Shown: one piece after another, positions 1-5,589 of the stretch | Layout of the letters: each line of letters begins with the position of its first letter | Position numbering within the stretch: position 1 is the stretch's first letter | Assembly: GCA_016763875.1 (NCBI GenBank) | Contig: JAESSZ010000529.1 | Span: 1 to 5,589 of the forward strand | DNA: 5,589 nucleotides | DNA from: Nannocystaceae bacterium | Lineage (GTDB): Bacteria > Myxococcota_A > Polyangia > Nannocystales > Nannocystaceae | Reading direction: 5' to 3' | Notes under the pieces: model-generated | What the model saw: only the letters and a program-made list of their open reading frames with translations | Told to the model about the DNA's origin: nothing | Databases searched by the model: none | Program-made: the position numbers and the translations under genes

Positions 1-1
1 C

Positions 2-205
<204 letters not shown>

Positions 206-242
206 CGAGTTCGCGTCTCACAACCCTTCAGTTTCCAGGATA

Positions 243-263
243 CCCGGCACCTCTGTGCCCGGG
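243..263 (+). promoter_or_regulatory. Hairpin just upstream of the ABM-like lipoprotein ribosome binding site
   Basis: Bases 246-250 (GGCAC) pair with 255-259 (GTGCC) around a CTCT loop. After a single bulged C (260), 243-245 (CCC) pair with 261-263 (GGG). The 3' arm abuts the AAGGA at 264-268. No T-run follows, so it is a poor candidate for an intrinsic terminator of the upstream gene. It may be a 5' UTR structure affecting translation, or have no role. Confidence 0.35.
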
Positions 264-268
264 AAGGA
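264..268 (+). promoter_or_regulatory. Shine-Dalgarno for the ABM-like lipoprotein
   Basis: AAGGA, within GGGAAGGA, lies six bases before the ATG at 275. It is the clearest ribosome binding site in the window and supports that start. Confidence 0.7.
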
Positions 269-274
269 CACTCC

Positions 275-1006
275 ATGTTAGCTCAGAACCTCAACCGAAC
301 TTCTCTTTCCTTTTGCCTTCTGCTCGCCGCAATGGTGACGTTGCCAGCGTGCGGTGACGACTCCGACGATGGTGTTGCGGACGATAGTGCAGCCGACGAT
401 GGTGCCACCGACGATGGTGCCACCGACGATGGTGCTACCGCGACCACACAGCAGAGCGCAGACGACAGCGGTGACGATAGCGCCGACGATGGCTCGTCGA
501 TGGACGATGCCGCGGATTCGACGGGCGCCGAGGACCCTGGCCCTGACCTCGACGCAATCTACGCGTGCGAAGGCGAGTTCGTGGTCGGCCAACCGCTCTC
601 GGGTCCCGGGATCGACCCGGAGACGGGCGCGTTCGTTGGCGACGCCGAGACCTACGTGGTGAGTACGACGCAGCTGGTCGTTCGCCCCGACGACGTGGCT
701 GTGTTCGGCGAGATGGTCGGGGGGATCGCCGCGCAGCTGATGATGACGCCTGGTCTCGTCGCAATCTCGTTCGCTGGCGAAAACGAATGCGGATTTCAGC
801 GCACGTTGTCGGTCTGGGAAGACGTCGGAGCGATGTATGCATTCACGGCCTCCGGGGCGCATGCGGACGTGATACCGCGATCAGGCGAAGTTGCGGACAC
901 GGGGAAGGTGACCCACTGGGACCAGGCGGCCGCCGACGGCCCCCCGACCTGGGAGCTTGCAATGGAAAAAATCGACGAGGCCCCAGCGATCCTGTTCGTC
1001 GACTGA
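275..1006 (+). CDS. Lipoprotein with Asp-rich repeat linker and ABM-like domain
   Basis: A 243-residue protein. Residues 1-25 form a lipoprotein signal peptide with a hydrophobic stretch (about 11-23) and lipobox LPAC, giving lipidated Cys26 followed by Gly-Asp-Asp. Gly at +2 does not match the Asp+2 inner-membrane retention rule known in E. coli, so an outer-membrane location is the simpler guess. Residues 28-90 are an acidic linker rich in Asp-Asp, with three DDGAT units at 41-55. Residues about 95-243 form a folded domain. Its centre (178-197: LSVWED, then AF, then SGAHA) resembles the W-x-S-x-x-A...F...S-x-x-H pattern of ABM-like dimeric alpha/beta-barrel proteins, and the later VTHWD (212-216) fits a closing strand. 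Cys98 and Cys172 could form a disulfide. Some ABM-family members are oxygenases; no catalytic activity can be claimed here. The lipoprotein call is firm, the fold moderately sure, the function unknown. The start is set by the good ribosome binding site. Confidence 0.88.
   Translation: MLAQNLNRTSLSFCLLLAAMVTLPACGDDSDDGVADDSAADDGATDDGATDDGATATTQQSADDSGDDSADDGSSMDDAADSTGAEDPGPDLDAIYACEGEFVVGQPLSGPGIDPETGAFVGDAETYVVSTTQLVVRPDDVAVFGEMVGGIAAQLMMTPGLVAISFAGENECGFQRTLSVWEDVGAMYAFTASGAHADVIPRSGEVADTGKVTHWDQAAADGPPTWELAMEKIDEAPAILFVD
395..439 (+). repeat. 15-base coding tandem repeat (DDGAT x3)
   Basis: Three consecutive units of GACGATGGTGCCACC encode Asp-Asp-Gly-Ala-Thr. The first two are identical and the third differs by one base (GCT for GCC). 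A related, more diverged Asp-Asp pattern continues on both sides. The unit length keeps the frame, so copy number can vary without breaking the gene. Confidence 0.9.
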
Positions 1007-1009
1007 GTT

Positions 1010-2485
1010 CTACTTGATCGGCTCGAGCACGTTCTGAATGATGCCGGCCAAGCAGTCGATAGCTGGGCTGAAGTCATCATCACAGATCGACTCGATGCAG
1101 CAGCGGACGTCTTCGCCGTCATTGAGCGATTCGCAGACCTCTTTGATCCGCACGGGCGGGATTGCCTGTCCGGTTGAAATGGTCATGCTCGCGTCCTCGA
1201 ACCCGGTGCAGCCAGGACCGATTCCAAACTTGTCGGTCTTGGCCGCAGCGTTGTCGGCGTCACCCGGAAGAATGTCCGCGTCGGTCCACTCTCGGTATTC
1301 GAGGTCTGCCACTCCGCCAGCGATCGGCTCGAACGGTGGCTCGGCGTTGTGCTCGCGCACTTCCGGCACGCCGAGAATCCCCAGCATGATGATGTCTTTG
1401 CCGTCTGCCTTGAGGCGGTCGAGAAACTCGGTGTACCGCGACAGCGGTTGCAACGCGGGCGCGTCTCCCGGGAAGTCCGGGCCGGTCACTAGGCTGCCGT
1501 CTAAGGCGCGGTCTACCGCATGGCACTCGGCGTAGGTCCCCGTGGCGGCGTCAAATCCCGAGCATTGCACCCCTGCATTCCAGCACACCGCAGATGTTGT
1601 CGCCTCGCCTTCGATGAATGCGTCGGCGTTCATCGCCGCGTAGTTCTTCATCGAGCAGTCGGCCTCGTCGGTGATCAACACGATAGCCAGCGCTGCGTCG
1701 GGGCGGAGGAAGGGTTTGTTGACCCACGCCCATTCTTCCTCGGTACAGCCCAGCGGATCGTTCCAGCACGATTGGGGACGCAGCGCCTGAATCATGGACT
1801 CCAGCGGTGCCTCGTATCCGCAGCCGTCCACGCCCTGCGGACCAATGCACGACAGCGCGTCGGCCGGGGTCCCACCGATGACGTTATTGCCGAAACTGTT
1901 GAAGTGGATGAACGGGTCTTCGACGGTGGCGCCGGTCGTGCAGACGTCGGTGCACGTCGTGGAAAAGTCCGTGCCATCGTGGGACTCAAAACGTCCCGGG
2001 CGGTCTGTGCACGCCGTGTAAATCGGGTCGCCGCTGGCCGCGACGTAATCGGGTTTGACCCACTCTCCATCGCACGACGGATTCCACATATCCGTTGTGG
2101 TCACCATGATGTTGACGTCGGCCCCAATGGGATTGCCGTCGTGGTCTGTGAGGTTCTCGAGCTTCTCGATGAGGTTGGCGTATTGCCGCGAGAGGTTGAG
2201 TTGTTCCTCTCCCATGGTCCCTGAGTTATCGACCACGAACAGCAGATCGATCTGGTTCTGACACAAACCATCGCCGCTGCAGCCGAGCGGTCCTCCGGTG
2301 CTGTCGCCGCCAAACTCGTCCACAAACTCATCGCCAGACGGCTCGGTCTCCATGCCTCCCGAGGTTCCCGTTCCTGGCACCACGATCGGCGGCAGTGTCG
2401 TGTTCGGGTCTTGCTCGCGCCCGTCGTCTGAGCACGCGAGTATTAGGGTCGTGGCGCCAAGCGCTACCGTTCGAGTCCAATGCAC
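1010..2485 (-). CDS. Cysteine-rich von Willebrand factor A domain lipoprotein
   Basis: Read from GTG at 2485 this is 491 residues. The signal peptide (MHWTRTVALGATTLILAC) places the lipidated Cys at residue 18, followed by Ser. An in-frame TTG at 2539 would give 509 residues, but would put about 35 residues before the lipid Cys and has no visible ribosome binding site; GTG 2485 has GAGAGG 11 bases upstream. Residues about 19-68 are a Gly/Thr/Glu/Asp-rich linker. The VWA-like fold begins near residue 75: LLFVVDNSGTM carries the metal-site motif Asp86-x-Ser88-x-Thr90 (canonical DxSxS, here with Thr last), and ALAIVLITDEADCS supplies the later Asp273. A long Cys-rich insertion lies between them. 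Twenty non-lipid cysteines, an even number, suggest a disulfide-stabilised extracytoplasmic protein. VWA domains typically bind proteins through a divalent metal; the partner is unknown. It follows another lipoprotein gene on the same strand and converges on the ABM-like gene. Confidence 0.88.
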   Translation of the reverse strand: MHWTRTVALGATTLILACSDDGREQDPNTTLPPIVVPGTGTSGGMETEPSGDEFVDEFGGDSTGGPLGCSGDGLCQNQIDLLFVVDNSGTMGEEQLNLSRQYANLIEKLENLTDHDGNPIGADVNIMVTTTDMWNPSCDGEWVKPDYVAASGDPIYTACTDRPGRFESHDGTDFSTTCTDVCTTGATVEDPFIHFNSFGNNVIGGTPADALSCIGPQGVDGCGYEAPLESMIQALRPQSCWNDPLGCTEEEWAWVNKPFLRPDAALAIVLITDEADCSMKNYAAMNADAFIEGEATTSAVCWNAGVQCSGFDAATGTYAECHAVDRALDGSLVTGPDFPGDAPALQPLSRYTEFLDRLKADGKDIIMLGILGVPEVREHNAEPPFEPIAGGVADLEYREWTDADILPGDADNAAAKTDKFGIGPGCTGFEDASMTISTGQAIPPVRIKEVCESLNDGEDVRCCIESICDDDFSPAIDCLAGIIQNVLEPIK

Positions 2486-2495
2486 CGGTTGTCTA

Positions 2496-2516
2496 GCCTC
2501 TCGCGAAGTCAGAGGC
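2496..2516 (-). promoter_or_regulatory. Hairpin covering the Shine-Dalgarno of the VWA lipoprotein
   Basis: In the minus-strand transcript, GCCTCT (2516-2511) can pair perfectly with AGAGGC (2501-2496) around a nine-base loop. The 3' arm contains most of GAGAGG (2502-2497), the likely ribosome binding site for GTG 2485. The structure could limit initiation at that start. If the TTG at 2539 is used instead, it lies inside the coding sequence and loses this meaning. Confidence 0.4.
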
Positions 2517-2545
2517 GGCGGGCAGGGCGATCGGCTCAAGTATTG

Positions 2546-3253
2546 TCAGGTGTGGTGAGGGCGTCCCTTGAGCCACTTCACGAATCGGGGACGTCGCCTT
2601 TTGATGTCGGCGCCGATTTTCGGGTGTTCGTGAAAATACTTGAGGTAGCCCCAAAAACGATTTTCACCCGCTTGGCTGTCTCCCCCAAGTAGCAACACCA
2701 TCATCGCTTCCTCTGCCATCTCCAACTCCCGTCGTTCGAGACTCGTTGGACGGCCATCCTCGATCGTGCCCAACCGTCGAGACTTTGCGATCGGCGTGAT
2801 CTCTGTGGTCCCGTCGGTTAGCGCAACGACGACCACCCACGCCGCCGAGTACAACTCGTAGCGCTCCATCGACTTGGGGTGCAACGCCATTGGGTAAAAC
2901 AAGAACATCGCCTCGGCGTTGTTGCTGGGCCACTTCGCGGGCAGCACGGGCGAGGTCTTCCACTGCTGTTTGGGGTTGAGTTGGTCGTAGACCGCTTCTT
3001 CAGCGAGTTCGCGCGCCAGGGTAACCGTTGTCACCTCGAAACCGACTGGCGCACCGTCGGTCTGGTCTTGTGTGCCCCGGGCATCGGGCTGGGCATTGTT
3101 GTCGCTTGAGACAAACGCGAACGCCTCGACATCGGGGTCCTCGTCGGGCGGTGCTGCATCGGAAGGCTGGGTCGTCGCCGGCTCATTGCGCTGACACGCC
3201 ACGAGTTGACATGTTGCGAGGGAGACCAGCAGGGCGGGACCGAGGCGGTGCAC
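2546..3253 (-). CDS. Unidentified lipoprotein upstream of the VWA lipoprotein
   Basis: Read from GTG at 3253 this is 235 residues. The signal peptide MHRLGPALLVSLATCQLVAC ends in lipobox LVAC with lipid Cys20, then Gln. GGAAG lies nine bases before this GTG. A further in-frame GTG at 3289 (247 residues) has no visible ribosome binding site and would lengthen the signal region by 12 residues, so it is less likely. After a short Pro/Asp/Glu-rich, repeat-free linker (to about residue 65) there is a globular part with VTTVTLARELAEEAVYDQL, a hydrophobic strand-like segment (SAAWVVVVALTDG) and a helical stretch (ERRELEMAEEAMMVLLLGG). The C-terminus is strongly basic (KRRRPRFVKWLKGR). I do not recognise the family. 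Its stop is 60 bases before the favoured start of the VWA gene, so co-transcription is likely and a shared role at the envelope is plausible. It is divergent from the cvfB-like gene. Confidence 0.8.
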   Translation of the reverse strand: MHRLGPALLVSLATCQLVACQRNEPATTQPSDAAPPDEDPDVEAFAFVSSDNNAQPDARGTQDQTDGAPVGFEVTTVTLARELAEEAVYDQLNPKQQWKTSPVLPAKWPSNNAEAMFLFYPMALHPKSMERYELYSAAWVVVVALTDGTTEITPIAKSRRLGTIEDGRPTSLERRELEMAEEAMMVLLLGGDSQAGENRFWGYLKYFHEHPKIGADIKRRRPRFVKWLKGRPHHT

Positions 3254-3390
3254 GGCCGGAGTCTTCCACCGGCCTTGGGGCACGTCCACTGAGGTACGGG
3301 CGCGGTCCGCTGGGGTTGCTGGCAGGGGTCACCCGGTTGGGGTCCTCCCCGGCCGCACCGCACAACCGCCAGCTGTGGTAGCAGGGCACA
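3254..3390. other. Divergent intergenic region (promoters expected, none assigned)
   Basis: This 137-base gap separates the divergent lipoprotein and cvfB-like genes and should hold promoters for both. I see no convincing -35/-10 pair on either strand. It contains a short palindrome GGGTCACCC (3326-3334), a GGGG-TCCT-CCCC inverted repeat (3339-3350) and several GGGGTY direct repeats (3312-3317, 3325-3330, 3339-3344) that could be an operator, though such motifs are easy to find in GC-rich DNA. AGGG at 3383-3386 is a weak, closely spaced ribosome binding site for GTG 3391. Confidence 0.35.
3263..3267 (-). promoter_or_regulatory. Shine-Dalgarno supporting the GTG start at 3253
   Basis: The minus strand reads GGAAG here, nine bases before GTG 3253. 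It favours this start over the in-frame GTG at 3289, whose upstream bases contain no purine-rich stretch. Confidence 0.5.
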
Positions 3391-4227
3391 GTGGCGAATG
3401 TGGTCGAGATTGGACAGTTCCACGAGCTGACGGTGGCCGAGCTCGTCGACAGCGGGATTCTGCTCAACGCTGACGGCCAAGATCTCTTTTTACCCGCTCA
3501 CCTGGCGCCCGAAGGGGTCGCGGTTGGCGACTCCGTGGAGGTCTTTCCTTACGCGGACCACGAAGGCTTGGCGCAGGCGACGACTTGGGAACCCGCCGCA
3601 GTCGTTGGCGAGTTCGCGTACTTGAAGTGTGTTTCGGTGACGGGCGCTGGGGCCTACCTGGACTGGGGGGTTCCCAAAGACTTGTACGTTCCGCCGGACC
3701 ACCAAGGGACAGCGATGCTCGAAGGCAAGCGCTACGTCGTGGCGGTCTGCATGGACCGCAAGGGCGAACGCATCATCGGCTCAACGCGGCTGTCGAAGTA
3801 TTTCGACTACGACGTCAGTGAGGTACGAGCGGACCACGTCGTGGCGCTGCTGGTGTACGGGCGCTCGGACGCGGGCGTGCAAGTGGTCGTCGACGGGCGT
3901 CATCGCGGCTTGATCCACAGTAGCGATGTGTACCAGGACATGCCGGTGGGGTCGGAGCATCGCGGTTACGTCAGGCTGGTACGCGAGGACAACCGTCTCG
4001 ACGTCGTGCTCACTCGGCGTGGCGTTGACGGGATGGAGGATGCGCAGGCGGTTATCGTGGCGGCGCTCGAGAAGGCCGGAGGCATGCTTGCCTTGCACGA
4101 TCGCAGCTCGCCTGAAGCTATCCAACGCGCGCTGGGGCTGAGCAAGAAGGCGTTCAAGCGTGCGATTGGCGGTTTGTACAAGGCCGACCGGATCGTGCTT
4201 GGCGAGGGCGAGATACGCCTCGCGTAG
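3391..4227 (+). CDS. cvfB: CvfB/YitL-family S1 RNA-binding protein
   Basis: A 278-residue cytoplasmic protein with no signal peptide, close to the usual size of CvfB (about 280-300 residues). It shows the full family layout: three S1-type OB-fold segments and a C-terminal winged helix. Segment 1 is about residues 4-66 (VEIGQFHELTV, LFLPAHLAPEGVAVGDSVEV). Segment 2 is about 70-138 and carries the hallmark VGEFAYLKCVSVTGAGAYLD followed by WGVPKDLYVP. Segment 3 is about 148-211 (GRHRGLIHSSDVYQDMPVG, GYVRLVREDNRLDVVL). The winged helix is about 217-278 and includes SSPEAIQRALGLSKKAFKRA, then IGGLYK. In Gram-positive bacteria CvfB binds RNA and affects virulence gene expression; its role in this organism is unknown. 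The start is GTG 3391; a GTG at 3400 is an alternative since the ribosome binding site is weak. It is divergent from the lipoprotein pair and 45 bases upstream of the hydrolase gene. The family assignment is very secure. Confidence 0.96.
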   Translation: MANVVEIGQFHELTVAELVDSGILLNADGQDLFLPAHLAPEGVAVGDSVEVFPYADHEGLAQATTWEPAAVVGEFAYLKCVSVTGAGAYLDWGVPKDLYVPPDHQGTAMLEGKRYVVAVCMDRKGERIIGSTRLSKYFDYDVSEVRADHVVALLVYGRSDAGVQVVVDGRHRGLIHSSDVYQDMPVGSEHRGYVRLVREDNRLDVVLTRRGVDGMEDAQAVIVAALEKAGGMLALHDRSSPEAIQRALGLSKKAFKRAIGGLYKADRIVLGEGEIRLA

Positions 4228-4272
4228 CGAGAACGCGTACCGATACCCGCTGGGTCGTGTAAAGTTGCGACG

Positions 4273-5514
4273 ATGCGCTGCGCGAAAATGCTGAGGACAA
4301 CGACGTTCGCGGGGCTGGCAACGGTGGCGTTGGGTTGTGGGGACGATCAAGCTGCCGCCGGGGGACAAGGGGCAACCGAGGGTTCGTCGACCGCTGGTGC
4401 GGTCACAGGCAACGACGACACTCCAGACGATGCCCCGGACGACACTCCAGATGATGCGCCGGATGACGCCCCGGACGATGGTACGGGCAGCAGCGACGAC
4501 TCGCGTTCAAGCACCGACACCGCATCTGAGGCGACGGCCACGAGCCTAGATCCGACAGGAAGCGAAGACGGCGGCTCCTCCGAGAGTACGGGCGATCCTC
4601 CCGTTATCGGATTCCAAGGTCTCTGTTATCAGTCCGCCCCCGATGGCGCCGAGGCTCCGCCGCCGCTGCCTGCGTATACCGGTGGCGAGTGCCCGCAACT
4701 AGTCCCGGGCTTCAACGATCTGGTGAGCATGGGCAACGACCGCTCCGTCCTGGTCGTGCAGCCCAGCGATCTCAAAGACGACGAAGTGCTTCCCGTGGCC
4801 GTTTTGTGGCATTGGCTCGGAGGGAGCGCCAACAGCTTTCTTGAACAGGGTGATGTGCAAGCCGCGGTCGACGAGTTTCGTTTCATCGCGCTCATCCCGG
4901 AAGAGAAGGGCGACCTGCTGTTTCGGTGGCCATTCTCTGTGCTCGATAGCGACGCACGTGCCGAAGAAGAGTTCGTGTTCTTCGACGACATGCTCGCATG
5001 CGCGGCCGCGAGTTGGACTATCGAGCCCAACTGCGTCACGTCCGTGGGGGTAAGCGCGGGCGCGTTGTGGACCGCTCAACTCGCCTCTGGGCGTGGCGAG
5101 TATCTTGCCTCCGCGGTGTCGCTTTCGGGCGGCACGGGTGGCTTGGTCAAGCCGTGGATGGGGTCGACTCACAAGATGCCGTTCTTTGTGCTGTGGGGCG
5201 GCCCGATAGACATCTGCGTGGCGATCAACTTCGAGGACACGTCCCACGAGATGGAAGACGACCTGGACGCGGACGGACACGCGATTGTGGAGTGCATACA
5301 CAACTGCGGTCACGGCGTTCCCCCCTTCGGGCAGCCCGAGGGCGTGCCCGCCTTTACGCCGATGTGGACATTCTTCTTGGACCATCCCTACTGGCTCGAG
5401 GACGGAGAAACGAGCTGGCAGGCAGGGATCCCCGAAGACCTGCCCATGTGGTGCGACGTTGGTCCCGGTAGCGCGACGCCCCGCGTAGGCGAGTGCGACC
5501 CCAGCCAGTGTTGA
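4273..5514 (+). CDS. Lipoprotein alpha/beta hydrolase, esterase/depolymerase-like
   Basis: A 413-residue protein. The signal peptide ends at lipobox ALGC, with lipid Cys22 followed by Gly-Asp-Asp. ATG at 4288 (codon 6) is an equally good start for the signal peptide; neither has a clear ribosome binding site. Residues 24-110 are a low-complexity linker with DDTP/DDAP repeats at 48-69, then a Ser/Thr/Gly/Glu-rich stretch. The catalytic domain is about 112-413. A strand and oxyanion-loop candidate is VLWHWLGGSANS (177-188), the nucleophile elbow is GVSAG with Ser261, and a likely catalytic His is His347 in NCGHGVPP. The acid is not obvious; Asp313 in WGGPIDIC is the best candidate by position. 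The pattern resembles secreted polyhydroxybutyrate depolymerase/feruloyl esterase-like (LpqC-type) hydrolases, but the substrate cannot be read. Ten non-lipid cysteines, three of them in the last 20 residues, imply an oxidising location. It follows the cvfB-like gene by 45 bases with no visible terminator, so read-through is possible. Confidence 0.87.
   Translation: MRCAKMLRTTTFAGLATVALGCGDDQAAAGGQGATEGSSTAGAVTGNDDTPDDAPDDTPDDAPDDAPDDGTGSSDDSRSSTDTASEATATSLDPTGSEDGGSSESTGDPPVIGFQGLCYQSAPDGAEAPPPLPAYTGGECPQLVPGFNDLVSMGNDRSVLVVQPSDLKDDEVLPVAVLWHWLGGSANSFLEQGDVQAAVDEFRFIALIPEEKGDLLFRWPFSVLDSDARAEEEFVFFDDMLACAAASWTIEPNCVTSVGVSAGALWTAQLASGRGEYLASAVSLSGGTGGLVKPWMGSTHKMPFFVLWGGPIDICVAINFEDTSHEMEDDLDADGHAIVECIHNCGHGVPPFGQPEGVPAFTPMWTFFLDHPYWLEDGETSWQAGIPEDLPMWCDVGPGSATPRVGECDPSQC
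4414..4479 (+). repeat. 12-base coding tandem repeat (DDTP/DDAP)
   Basis: Five units of Asp-Asp-(Thr/Ala)-Pro plus a final Asp-Asp. The codons vary between copies (GAC/GAT; ACT/GCC/GCG; CCA/CCG), so the array is older or under protein-level selection, unlike the perfect hexanucleotide array near the left edge. The unit keeps the frame. Confidence 0.9.
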
Positions 5515-5525
5515 GGGCCGGGCGA

Positions 5526-5589
5526 TCAGTCCGCGGCTGAGAGTTCAGGGGCGGGCGGAATCCGGTGGATCACCTCGGCGAGGTCCACC
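5526..5589 (-). CDS. 3' end of an unidentified gene entering from the right
   Basis: On the minus strand an open frame runs from the right edge to TGA at 5528-5526. It encodes VDLAEVIHRIPPAPELSAAD as the last 20 residues. The sequence looks like natural protein, and the frame fits the GC-rich codon use of its neighbours, but it is too short for any family call. It converges on the hydrolase gene with 11 bases between the stop codons. Confidence 0.5.
   Translation of the reverse strand, partial: VDLAEVIHRIPPAPELSAAD

Noticed and set aside
278..862. Long minus-strand open frame opposite the ABM-like gene
   Set aside because: Low-complexity Thr-Ile-Val-Gly repeats are the antisense of the Asp-rich linker; no domain features.
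1520..2224. Long open frame on the + strand opposite the VWA gene
   Set aside because: Arg/Val/Gly/His-rich shadow of a GC-rich gene; the minus-strand frame has a signal peptide, VWA motifs and ordered Cys pattern.
4243..4255. ACCC-GCT-GGGT inverted repeat after cvfB as a terminator
   Set aside because: Only a 4-bp stem and no T-run, so it does not support termination.
4237..4265. Possible promoter before the hydrolase gene (TAAAGT at 4260-4265 as -10)
   Set aside because: The -10 matches only four of six consensus bases and the spaced -35 position (GTACCG) is poor, so it was not called.
4699..5385. 228-residue minus-strand open frame opposite the hydrolase
   Set aside because: Shadow of the coding strand, which carries the catalytic motifs; the reverse reading lacks recognisable structure.

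Overview
The window is GC-rich and densely coding. It looks like chromosomal DNA of a myxobacterium, probably of the Nannocystis/Plesiocystis/Enhygromyxa group. The reasons are the high proportion of predicted lipoproteins, long Asp/Ser/Thr/Gly-rich linkers after the lipobox, a cysteine-rich von Willebrand factor A (VWA) lipoprotein, and frequent GTG starts. This taxonomic call is an inference from protein style; there is no rRNA or marker gene here.

Layout, left to right. (1) Bases 2-205, + strand: the 3' end of an unidentified gene whose protein ends in a pure Glu-Pro tail encoded by a perfect GAGCCC hexanucleotide repeat. (2) 275-1006, +: a lipoprotein with an Asp-rich repeat linker and a C-terminal domain resembling the antibiotic biosynthesis monooxygenase (ABM)-like alpha/beta barrel. 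(3) 1010-2485, -: a VWA-domain lipoprotein with 20 non-lipid cysteines, converging on gene 2 with only three bases between the stop codons. (4) 2546-3253, -: an unidentified lipoprotein upstream of gene 3 and probably co-transcribed with it. (5) 3391-4227, +, divergent from gene 4: a CvfB/YitL-family protein with S1 RNA-binding domains and a C-terminal winged helix, the only clearly cytoplasmic product and the most secure assignment. (6) 4273-5514, +: a lipoprotein alpha/beta hydrolase (esterase/depolymerase-like) behind another Asp-rich repeat linker. (7) 5526-5589, -: the last 20 codons of a gene entering from the right.

Four of the five complete genes encode predicted lipoproteins, so most of the window serves the cell envelope or surface. 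The VWA protein and the unidentified lipoprotein form a likely two-gene unit and may act together. Nothing seen links the hydrolase, the ABM-like lipoprotein and CvfB into one pathway. No RNA genes, insertion sequences, CRISPR arrays or phage genes were seen, and no gene stretch looks broken. I found no convincing evidence of a new defence or mobile system. The points worth a second look are the coding microsatellites, the ABM-like domain on a surface lipoprotein, the divergent hydrolase, and a hairpin that would sequester the ribosome binding site of the VWA gene.
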